Below, piece by piece: positions 1-5,660 of a DNA stretch of 10,363 bases. Positions within the stretch are counted from its first letter, which is position 1. Each line of letters begins with the position of its first letter. Source of the DNA: G020350405 sp964513655 (lineage in GTDB: Bacteria; Planctomycetota; Phycisphaerae; Sedimentisphaerales; Anaerobacaceae); the NCBI GenBank assembly GCA_964513655.1, contig CAZENQ010000108.1:1-10363 (forward strand), written 5' to 3'. A model generated the notes under the pieces. That model ran no database searches and was not told the DNA's origin. It worked only from the letters and a program-made list of their open reading frames with translations. A program made the translations under genes and the position numbers.

Positions 1-9
1 GTAGAGGGA

Positions 10-31
10 CCCCCAGGGTGCGACCTGGGGG
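10..31. repeat. GC-rich perfect hairpin
   Basis: Arms CCCCCAGG (10-17) and CCTGGGGG (24-31) are perfect 8-bp complements around the 6-nt loop GTGCGA. No T-run follows on either side, so it is not a standard intrinsic terminator. It lies in gene-free DNA at the window edge, and a gene to the left could end just outside. It could be a structured 3' end or a dispersed repeat unit; the sequence does not decide. Confidence 0.6.
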
Positions 32-71
32 CTAAATGGCAAGGAAGAGCTGCGCTACGAGGGGTGGAATT

Positions 72-112
72 GGCCCCCTTAGAGTCCGGAGGACTCTGGA
101 CAAGGGGGTGCC
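72..112. repeat. Two-tier imperfect hairpin
   Basis: The outer stem CCCCCTT (74-80) pairs with AAGGGGG (102-108). The inner stem AGAGTCC (81-87) pairs with GGACTCT (91-97) around a GGA loop. The four bases 98-101 form a bulge, and GG (72-73) can pair with CC (111-112) past two more unpaired bases. The inner part contains the 13-nt motif that recurs at 586 and 5044. It resembles a small dispersed palindromic repeat; no T-run follows, so termination is not indicated. Confidence 0.5.
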
Positions 113-460
113 GATGGGAGGACTCGGCAGATTTTTGGGGTTTGACAAATATTGTTCTTTGGGGGAATATTAGACGCGGATGACGCTGATTGCGCGGTGC
201 TGCCGTAGGGGCAACGAGGAAACATAAAGTAGTACGCCGTAGGCGTGCAGAGAAAACGGTATGAAAAAGAAGCTGGGGCCCCGCCAACGACATGCGAGGA
301 TCTTCGCTAGGCTTCGAGAGGCAGCACAAGTGCCTCTTACCTAAGGCACAGGGGCACAGGCAAGTGCTTAGGGAGAGAAGGAATAATTTGTTTTCCGGGG
401 GAAAAATAGGGATTGTGGGAAATAAAGGGCTATTTTTTTTAAAAAAAGAAGAAAAAGTTC

Positions 461-488
461 TTGAAGGCAGACTTACGTGGGATATAAT
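461..488 (+). promoter_or_regulatory. Candidate sigma70-type promoter upstream of the kinase operon
   Basis: A -35-like TTGAAG (461-466, four of six consensus bases) is followed by a 16-nt spacer and a perfect TATAAT (483-488). The 20 bases just upstream (441-460) are almost all A or G with A-tracts, as in UP elements. Transcription would begin near 495, giving an untranslated leader of about 190 nt before the histidine kinase gene. No other start signal of this quality is visible between here and 686. The promoter assignment is inference from consensus match alone. Confidence 0.4.
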
Positions 489-685
489 TTCATCGAGTAT
501 ATGATTTATGCCGCAAGTCGTATTTGGCGGGAATTTAGTCAGAGGGCAGGGTAAGTGGTCGCCCCAGAGAGATAGGCCCGCAATAGAGACCGGCGGACTC
601 TATGCAATGGGCAAGCTTGGGCCATCTCACGGGGCAGGGATGATGTTTTGAGGTGCATGGAGGTGGAGCTTCGCCGGAGTAATGC
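489..685 (+). other. Probable leader of the kinase operon, with inverted repeats
   Basis: No gene is seen. ATAGAG (583-588) and CTCTAT (598-603) form a perfect 6-bp stem with a 9-nt loop, enclosed by a possible GGCCC (575-579)/GGGCC (619-623) stem. The loop region carries GAGACCGGCGGAC (586-598), a one-mismatch copy of the motif at 5044-5056. If the promoter at 461-488 is real, this stretch is a structured 5' leader. It does not match a riboswitch class I recognise. Confidence 0.35.
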
Positions 686-2785
686 TTGGTGGGAAAGAGA
701 AGGATGAGAGAAGAAGAAAGTCTAGAGAAGGGGAGGGAAGTCGGAGGGATTACGGGCGAGGTTCGGCGGTTAATTGACAAATATGGCGGGGGGCGGATTC
801 CTGTTCTTGTTGATGAGAAAAAGGCGGAAGAAGGTTTGGTTAATGAGAAGCTACTGAAGATCTATCAAATGGGATTTGGTGCTTGGAATTTGATTCCACT
901 TGGTGTGCTTTATGCTAAGTTGGATAAAGAAGGGTGCAAGGAGGCAGCTAAGAAGTGGCGGAGGGGGTGTGCCGATTATCATTTAAATGATTTGTCCAAG
1001 AAGTTTTGGACAAATGTGTGTAAGGCTATTCGGTCGACAGGGGGTGGTAAGGGTAATGAGGAATGTGAAAACTGTGACCGGAGGCACGCGGAGCTTGTCG
1101 AGAAAGCGGAAAATGTAAATGTAATAGCGTATATGTGTGTGCACGGATTGGTAGATTTTGCGATGCCGATTTTTGTTGATGGGGAAGTTATAGCGGTAAT
1201 TTTTACGGGACAGAGGATACCAAAGGAAGGGAGCCGATGGAACAAGGAATTCGTAGAGAAGGACGGGGTTTTTTCTCTGGAAAAATGTAGTAAGGACGGC
1301 GTTGAGGCCAGAAAAGTTACACTTGAGCTTTTGGAGAAGGCGGAGCAAGCGTATGGGATGACCAATGGTATACTACTTGAGAAGTTGGAAGAGGACGCTC
1401 GGGAGGGTAGGGGGAAGATTGAGGTGAGTCCGGAAGGTGTTGGGAATATTCAGCGGGAGCTGACAGAGGCGGGTGACCATCTGTCTCGATTGGCCCAATC
1501 AAAGTATGAGCTCGAGAAGAGTAAGGCGGTTGCTGGTTTGAGGGGTGCCGTCGCGCGGTCTGTTGCGGATGTAGAAGTTGACATTGAGCGTCCTGGGAAG
1601 ACGCTTCCTTCGATAGTTGGCGGGATAAGTGAGGCGGCTGGTTTAATCTGTAAATATTTTGGTCTTGATTATATGCTTGCGTTGAACTTAAAGAATGAAG
1701 AGTCGTCGTTTAGACTTCTCTTAGAACATGCACCTTGCAAATCGCCGTGGGATAAGGGCATGTGGGCGGGTGAGCTTGATGAAGAGGCGTTTCGTGCAGT
1801 AGAAGAAGAAATTTCGAGGTTATCTGAACTCGATGATGCTGATTTATGGCCTTGGAGGAAGTTGCCGTTTTTTGAGTGGGTTTCGACATGGTTGAGAGGC
1901 AAGCAAGCCAGCAAATGTGTTGCAACACGTTTGAACCAAGCGGGACTGTCTCCATGTGTTCTTATAGGGGGGAGGGAGAATGGACTTCAGTTATCGGATT
2001 TCCGGGAACAGGACAGGAAGGATCTTTCAAAGGTTATCGGTGATATTACCACTGTAATCAATGTTCTTTTATTTATAGAAGAACTACACTGGGCAGGAGA
2101 AGCGCAGGAACTGTTTTCAGAGGATGTGGCCCATGATATACGAAACCCTGTACAGAACCTTCTGTTTATGATCGAGCGGTTAAAGTTTGGGGTGGGGCAC
2201 GGCCAGGTGGATGCGATTGGTGCGCAGGTTCGACGAATACACAAATTGAGTGAGAGGGTGTGGTTGCTCGAGCAGATTCGGAAGGAAGGTTTGCAATTAG
2301 ACAAGACTGGACGTGTGGGTGTATACGAGGTTGTAATGGAAGCAGTCGCTATGGTTAGGTATATGGCTGAGGAGAAGAATGTGGGCATAAAGGTATCACC
2401 GGAAATGAAAAAGTGGCGAGCTATTCAGGTTGATCGAAAGTTCTTTTTCCAAGCGATGCTTAATCTTTTAGATAATGCGGTGAAGTACTCTCGCGAGGGG
2501 ACGGAGGTAAGGATTGACGGTAAAACGGATTGGCCGAACTGTAGGATTTTTGTTATTAATAGAGGTATAGAAATAAAGGATAAGTACAAAGAGAGTATCT
2601 ACAAAAGAGGGTCTCGTACACCTGAAGCCCAGATGCACATCAGGGATGGCAGTGGGATTGGCTTGGGGATTGTTAAAGCCTTCGCGGACATTTATGGGAA
2701 GATATCTTGTAAATGTGAACCAGTTTACGGGACGTATGATTTTGTGACGGAATTCCAGTTGGGTATAACAGGAGATATCTTATGA
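686..2785 (+). CDS. Soluble sensor histidine kinase with PocR-type ligand-binding domain
   Basis: This is a 699-residue hybrid-free histidine kinase. Residues ~55-215 match the PocR sensory family: CxxCD at 127-131, then CVHGL at 151-155, a PI pair at 161-162 and GQ at 175-176. PocR domains are known to bind small metabolites such as 1,2-propanediol; the ligand here is unknown. Residues ~300-455 look like a degenerate GAF domain, an assignment I hold only weakly. The kinase core has the H-box AHDIRNP with phospho-acceptor His483, the N-box LLDNAVKYS (Asn597) and the G-box DGSGIGLG (654-661). No membrane segment is seen, so it should be cytoplasmic. The start chosen is TTG 686, with GGAG at 676-679; an in-frame ATG at 704 is a good alternative and would remove six residues. 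Its stop overlaps the next start (ATGA), so kinase and receiver are translationally coupled. Confidence 0.88.
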   Translation: MVGKRRMREEESLEKGREVGGITGEVRRLIDKYGGGRIPVLVDEKKAEEGLVNEKLLKIYQMGFGAWNLIPLGVLYAKLDKEGCKEAAKKWRRGCADYHLNDLSKKFWTNVCKAIRSTGGGKGNEECENCDRRHAELVEKAENVNVIAYMCVHGLVDFAMPIFVDGEVIAVIFTGQRIPKEGSRWNKEFVEKDGVFSLEKCSKDGVEARKVTLELLEKAEQAYGMTNGILLEKLEEDAREGRGKIEVSPEGVGNIQRELTEAGDHLSRLAQSKYELEKSKAVAGLRGAVARSVADVEVDIERPGKTLPSIVGGISEAAGLICKYFGLDYMLALNLKNEESSFRLLLEHAPCKSPWDKGMWAGELDEEAFRAVEEEISRLSELDDADLWPWRKLPFFEWVSTWLRGKQASKCVATRLNQAGLSPCVLIGGRENGLQLSDFREQDRKDLSKVIGDITTVINVLLFIEELHWAGEAQELFSEDVAHDIRNPVQNLLFMIERLKFGVGHGQVDAIGAQVRRIHKLSERVWLLEQIRKEGLQLDKTGRVGVYEVVMEAVAMVRYMAEEKNVGIKVSPEMKKWRAIQVDRKFFFQAMLNLLDNAVKYSREGTEVRIDGKTDWPNCRIFVINRGIEIKDKYKESIYKRGSRTPEAQMHIRDGSGIGLGIVKAFADIYGKISCKCEPVYGTYDFVTEFQLGITGDIL

Positions 2786-3186
2786 CAAAAATAAACGTTC
2801 TATTCATCGACGATGAAAAGAAGCTGGTGGAGAATGTAGCCCCGGTTCTTGAAGCAAAGGGGTTTGAGGTTACGGCCACTACGGATATCGCGAAGGCGAT
2901 AGATGCGCTTGCCAGTATCAGCTTTGACGTGGTGCTTATGGATATCGCAATGCCGCCGAGCGCAGATATGGATGCGAAGGCTTTATCTTACGGCCGCAAA
3001 ACGGGGATAGAGGTAGTACGGCAACTACGGGCAATCAAGCCTGATGTTCCGATTGTTGTGCTTACAGTGATCCGGGATCGTGCAATATTATCGGATATGA
3101 GAGGGGTGGGTATAAGTCAAATATTAATTAAGCCGGAAGAGCCAGAGAGAATTGCTGAGGTCTTGAAAAGAACGGTTCAGAAATAG
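2782..3186 (+). CDS. Stand-alone response regulator receiver protein
   Basis: This 134-residue CheY-like receiver has no output domain. The acidic pair Asp10-Asp11, phospho-acceptor Asp54 (in LMDIAMP), Thr95 and Lys117 (in IKP) are all present. The Asp54 to Thr95 spacing is 41 residues against about 30 in CheY. The excess is an insertion of about 13 residues after the MPP motif (roughly 59-74), which enlarges the loop next to the phosphorylation site. The start ATG overlaps the kinase stop and is preceded by AGGAG (2770-2774) at 7-nt spacing, so this start is well supported. It is the obvious partner of the upstream kinase. With no DNA-binding or enzymatic domain, it probably works by protein contact, as a phosphorelay intermediate or on a target such as the membrane proteins downstream; this is inference. 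Confidence 0.92.
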   Translation: MTKINVLFIDDEKKLVENVAPVLEAKGFEVTATTDIAKAIDALASISFDVVLMDIAMPPSADMDAKALSYGRKTGIEVVRQLRAIKPDVPIVVLTVIRDRAILSDMRGVGISQILIKPEEPERIAEVLKRTVQK

Positions 3187-3206
3187 TCGGCGAATGGAGC
3201 TTGATG

Positions 3207-3668
3207 ATGGTTTTTGGTAAACCTTGGAAGAAGAATGTTAACACCGTAATGTATGCCGAGGAGAAGTGCGATGACTTTCTGAGGGCAGAAACAGCTGAAA
3301 AGGAATTGATGTCTCTCCAGCACTGTTCTCAGCTTGTGGATAAACTTGCAAGTGATCGGGTGAAGAAAATCGTTGGGAGGGCCGCCGCTAGTTCAGATTT
3401 TAGGGTGAAAAAGGAGGCTTATTATTTGGCAATATTTTTGATTCGATATTTTGTTGTAAGGTTCAGATGGGCAAGTCGGATATTGCTTGTTCTGTGCATT
3501 GGATTTCTTTGTGCGGGGGTAATGTTCAACTGGCCACGTGAGGTTACTTTGTGCGTCAGCTATATTTTGGGTGCGCTTAGTGCTGAAGTAGCTTTAGCTA
3601 ATCTATTTCTGCGTATGAAGCAAAAGGTGCTACATAAATGGGATTTAAAAATATCGGAGAACAAATAG
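3207..3668 (+). CDS. Small two-helix membrane protein, function unknown
   Basis: I do not recognise the family. The first ~90 residues are hydrophilic and probably helical and cytoplasmic, rich in Lys and Glu. They are followed by two likely membrane helices (about 92-109 and 115-136, counting from TTG 3201) and a short basic tail. ATG 3207 is chosen because GGAG (3196-3199) sits 7 nt upstream; ATG 3204 and TTG 3201 are in-frame alternatives. It begins about 20 nt after the receiver stop and its last 31 nt overlap the next gene, so it is almost certainly co-transcribed with the two-component pair. The large cytoplasmic N-terminus would be a natural docking surface for the receiver, but nothing in the sequence proves that. 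Expression is supported by length, hydrophobic pattern and spacing, not by a known homologue. Confidence 0.65.
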   Translation: MVFGKPWKKNVNTVMYAEEKCDDFLRAETAEKELMSLQHCSQLVDKLASDRVKKIVGRAAASSDFRVKKEAYYLAIFLIRYFVVRFRWASRILLVLCIGFLCAGVMFNWPREVTLCVSYILGALSAEVALANLFLRMKQKVLHKWDLKISENK

Positions 3669-3988
3669 ACAAAGGGGTAAAGTTTCTAAGAATACTAAGG
3701 AGACTTGGGGTTGTGGCGGTATTTCTGTTAAATGTAATACTTGTCATAGGCCTCGCAGCATATTGCTGTCCTCGTATTGAGCAGGACAAAATCGTTGGGT
3801 GGGTAGGAAACTTTGTTCTTGTGGCAATCATTCTATTTGGATTTGCGTGTCTTGGGCTTGTTTTGTGTGTGTATTTGAGTTACCGGCATGTGGGGGAAGT
3901 AACTAATCCGCTAGCGATGGGAGAAGGCGGTGGCGCAAGAGGGGCAGATCAGGAGGTGGAACAGACAATGGAAGATGAGATTCATTGA
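3638..3988 (+). CDS. Small two-helix membrane protein, function unknown
   Basis: The 116-residue product has a basic N-terminus (RILRR at 18-22), membrane helix 1 at about 24-42, a short charged loop containing a Cys-Cys pair (43-44), helix 2 at about 56-80, and a hydrophilic Gly/Glu-rich tail. The charge pattern predicts both ends in the cytoplasm. It starts inside the 3' end of the preceding gene in another frame, with AAGG (3624-3627) ten bases before ATG 3638, a weak binding site. The layout of two adjacent helices resembles the neighbouring small protein, so the two could form a complex or derive from one ancestor; I see no clear sequence identity between them. No family is recognised. 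Confidence 0.55.
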   Translation: MGFKNIGEQIDKGVKFLRILRRLGVVAVFLLNVILVIGLAAYCCPRIEQDKIVGWVGNFVLVAIILFGFACLGLVLCVYLSYRHVGEVTNPLAMGEGGGARGADQEVEQTMEDEIH

Positions 3989-4017
3989 GGGAGTAAATCC
4001 GGAGAGGGAGGACTTGT

Positions 4018-4152
4018 ATGAGCAGATTGAATAAGACCCCTGGCTGCGACCCGCGATTGGGACCGAGGGCAGAGATGCAGGGGTTGTTCGGGGACAGGAC
4101 ACAGGAGCGAGTGTTCGGAGGGTGGGTGAGGAATTCGGTTGACGGGGATTGA
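4018..4152 (+). CDS. Possible 44-codon small ORF
   Basis: An open frame starts at ATG 4018 with GGGAGG (4006-4011) at 6-nt spacing, the best ribosome binding site in the module. It ends with TGA at 4150-4152, 14 nt before the GTG that may start the next gene. The product (beginning MSRLNKTPGCDPRLG) is hydrophilic, Arg/Gly-rich and without a recognisable domain. A long-range 7-bp inverted repeat, ACCCCTG (4036-4042) with CAGGGGT (4078-4084), lies inside it. It could be a real small protein, a leader peptide coupling translation to the downstream membrane protein, or chance in purine-rich DNA where Shine-Dalgarno-like strings are common. Confidence 0.3.
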   Translation: MSRLNKTPGCDPRLGPRAEMQGLFGDRTQERVFGGWVRNSVDGD

Positions 4153-4166
4153 GGTAATGTTTTGGC

Positions 4167-5015
4167 GTGAAAAGTTGGAGAGCGGGTAAGTGGGTGTGGA
4201 GGCAGGTAAGGAGCAGAAGGTCTATGGGAAATCACAAGTCGCAGTGGCTTATCGAGGGAAAAGAGTTGGATATCGGGAGGGGAATAGAGGCGGCGCTGCT
4301 CGGTATACTGATGATGGCTGTACGTATTCTGCGCACGTTTTGGGCTGTTATGGCAGGGTGGAAGGCCTTTGAAGAAGTGGTGTTTTTTAGAGACGAGAGT
4401 GAGACCTCAGTAACTAAGTTCGCTCGCCCTTTGACATACTTTTCGGTGTGCTGGATTGTGTATGTTGTATTTTTCTCAGATAGGTTCAAATGGGCTGAGA
4501 CATTGCGCGATCTGGGTGAACACAGCCCGAGACTGCTTCCACGAATTTTGTGGACACCTGTTGCCAAATATGTGGAGAGTTTAGCCATTTTGAGTAACTT
4601 CACTGTTGACAATGTTGTTAGCGGGCAAGTGTCGAAGCTGATGATAGGTCTGATCCCGATTATGGGAGTTGCGTTGTTGCTTACAGTTGGCTCAATGCTA
4701 TCATTCAGGCTTTGTCGAGTCGGCGTTGTGCCAAGAGAGCATCTGGCTATTGCGTGCTATGCGCTCGGAACAATGGTGGTTATCGACTTTGTGTACGGCG
4801 TCAGTGAAACGTATGTGCGAGGTATTCCGCACATGCTATTAACGCTGTATTTTTTGGTGGTTGTTTGGCCGTGGTTCTTCTATCGTTGGATCGCGCTCAT
4901 AAGATGCTCAGCTAGGACAAGCCGCAAGCGCGTCTGCGTCATTTTGGTTGTAAATGGGTGCGTACTCATCGCTTTTTCTATTTTGGTCCCGATCGTTGTC
5001 TACGCGGTCGTGTAG
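4167..5015 (+). CDS. Polytopic membrane protein, Yip1-like
   Basis: The product is up to 282 residues with about five membrane helices, near residues 88-104, 158-178, 193-212, 222-239 and 256-281. A preceding amphipathic region contains FEEVVFFRDESE (68-79) and RPLTYF (87-92). This order, an FF-containing pre-membrane segment, a Pro at the first helix, then a four-helix bundle, resembles bacterial Yip1/DUF3667-type membrane proteins, whose biochemical role is mostly unknown. The resemblance is by eye and moderate. GTG 4167 is the longest start, with only GAGG 12 nt upstream. ATG 4224, shortly after AGAAGG (4215-4220), is an equally plausible start and would remove a very basic 19-residue N-terminus. 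It is the last gene of the kinase-receiver-membrane group. Confidence 0.65.
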   Translation: MKSWRAGKWVWRQVRSRRSMGNHKSQWLIEGKELDIGRGIEAALLGILMMAVRILRTFWAVMAGWKAFEEVVFFRDESETSVTKFARPLTYFSVCWIVYVVFFSDRFKWAETLRDLGEHSPRLLPRILWTPVAKYVESLAILSNFTVDNVVSGQVSKLMIGLIPIMGVALLLTVGSMLSFRLCRVGVVPREHLAIACYALGTMVVIDFVYGVSETYVRGIPHMLLTLYFLVVVWPWFFYRWIALIRCSARTSRKRVCVILVVNGCVLIAFSILVPIVVYAVV

Positions 5016-5133
5016 ACGGACGCGAATCGAGCGGGATAGCGTGGAGTCCGGCGGACACAGCGGTCATTGAGATAAAGGAGCCGGGCGGGGATTGTGAATG
5101 ATATGTCTGTTGAGGGGCACGAGGCGGGGTGTT

Positions 5134-5175
5134 GAACGTCGAACATCGAACGTTGAACATGGAACGTCGAAGGTC
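5134..5175. repeat. Heptanucleotide tandem repeat, GAACRTY type
   Basis: Six consecutive 7-mers can be read: GAACGTC, GAACATC, GAACGTT, GAACATG, GAACGTC, GAAGGTC. GAAC or a close variant is invariant at the start of each and the last three bases vary. A second block in the same register style lies at 5250-5277 (GAACGTC, GAAGAAG, GAAGGTT, CAAGATC). This resembles the degenerate heptanucleotide STRR repeats known from cyanobacteria, though the unit sequence differs. Confidence 0.8.
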
Positions 5176-5190
5176 GGGGAGGCTATTCGA

Positions 5191-5218
5191 AGAGTGAAGG
5201 GTGAAGGGTGAAGAGTGA
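5191..5218. repeat. Heptanucleotide tandem repeat, AGRGTGA type
   Basis: Four consecutive 7-mers, AGAGTGA, AGGGTGA, AGGGTGA and AGAGTGA, begin 15 nt after the first array. The unit sequence is unrelated to GAACRTY but the period is the same. It ends in AAGGAGG. Confidence 0.8.
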
Positions 5219-5392
5219 AAGGAGGACGTGCTGCGCTTCGAGGGGGCGTGAACGTCGAAGAAGGAAGGTTCAAGATCGCTGGTTAAGGAGGCGTAGCGGG
5301 GGAATGTGACAAAGAACGAGAAGGAAGGTGAAGGAGGTCTAATGGGGCTGGTGTAGTAGTTGGTAGTAACGATGAGGAGAAGCCGGTAAAGC

Positions 5393-5427
5393 GGAATTAA
5401 GAATTATGAAGTGAGAATTATAAAGGA
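5393..5427. repeat. Degenerate heptanucleotide repeat, AGAATTA type
   Basis: Five 7-mers, GGAATTA, AGAATTA, TGAAGTG, AGAATTA and TAAAGGA, follow in register. Only three are close copies, so this is the weakest of the arrays. The AT-rich unit differs from the two upstream arrays while keeping the 7-bp period. Confidence 0.55.
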
Positions 5428-5429
5428 GA

Positions 5430-5452
5430 CCCTCGACTAAGACATTCGAGGG
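5430..5452. repeat. Perfect 7-bp hairpin
   Basis: CCCTCGA (5430-5436) pairs with TCGAGGG (5446-5452) around a 9-nt loop. No T-run follows; the downstream bases are purine-rich. It directly follows the AGAATTA array and may be part of the same mobile or structural repeat unit. Confidence 0.5.
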
Positions 5453-5613
5453 GCAGGCAAGGGGAAAAAATTTCAACGACAACTCTACCGCGTTAGGCGC
5501 GTCGGAGGGCAGCTAAGCCAAAGCACGCTCGCGAGGCACATCTGTGTAAGGCGGAATTGGCATGTAAAGCGTGACAAAGGAACTGGATTTTGATAGTGTA
5601 GGGCTTATAGAGA

Positions 5614-5634
5614 CCATTTAAAGCGTTTAAATGG
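5614..5634. promoter_or_regulatory. Perfect inverted repeat, candidate operator
   Basis: Arms CCATTTAAA (5614-5622) and TTTAAATGG (5626-5634) are perfect complements around GCG. The repeat ends 26 nt before the aminotransferase start and 15 nt before its ribosome binding site. A 21-bp dyad in this place suits a dimeric transcription factor; an mRNA hairpin near the start site is the alternative. No convincing -35/-10 pair was found around it, so the position relative to the promoter is unknown. Confidence 0.5.
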
Positions 5635-5660
5635 CAAATATCGGTATATGAGGATATGTC

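Larger units (their letters stand above)
1..460. other. Gene-free, hairpin-rich region
   Basis: No protein with family character or codon bias is visible on either strand. Besides the two hairpins at the left edge, there are short inverted repeats at 201-213 (TGCC/GGCA), 232-248 (GTACGCC/GGCGTGC around GTA, one G-T pair) and 317-337 (AGAGGCA/TGCCTCT, 7-nt loop). GCCGTAGG occurs twice (202-209 and 237-243 region). TTGACA at 142-147 followed 18 nt later by AATATT is a weak promoter-like pair. A 70-codon open frame at 292-504 runs through the hairpins and looks like chance. T8A7 at 433-447 is a strong A/T tract. Confidence 0.55.
5016..5660. other. Repeat-rich intergenic region
   Basis: There is no gene on either strand. 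The region holds heptanucleotide arrays between 5134 and 5427, the motif GAGTCCGGCGGAC (5044-5056) shared with 82-94 and 586-598, and GCTGCGCTTCGAGGGG (5230-5245), a one-mismatch copy of 49-64. A 7-bp hairpin lies at 5430-5452 and a 9+3+9 palindrome at 5614-5634. Minus-strand open frames here are products of the 7-bp periodicity. No intrinsic terminator for the preceding gene is visible. Confidence 0.65.

Noticed and set aside
142..171. TTGACA-18-AATATT as a promoter
   Set aside because: The -35 is perfect but the -10 is poor and the nearest supported gene is over 500 nt away. The pair at 461-488 is better.
292..504. 70-codon open frame on the + strand
   Set aside because: It runs through several inverted repeats and the T8A7 tract, has no good ribosome binding site or recognisable domain, and overlaps the candidate promoter.
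979..1365. 128-codon minus-strand open frame
   Set aside because: It is opposite the PocR domain of the kinase, which has clear family motifs. No independent evidence supports it.
5064..5273. Minus-strand open frames with repeated FNV/FDV-CST residues
   Set aside because: The repeated peptide is produced by the 7-bp DNA period read in any frame. There is no start signal or family match.
5430..5452. Intrinsic terminator after the membrane protein gene
   Set aside because: The hairpin is perfect but is more than 400 nt from the gene and is not followed by a T-run on either strand.
5571..5611. Promoter elements GTGACA, TTGATA and TATAGA upstream of ilvE
   Set aside because: No pair has both acceptable matches and a 16-18 nt spacer.
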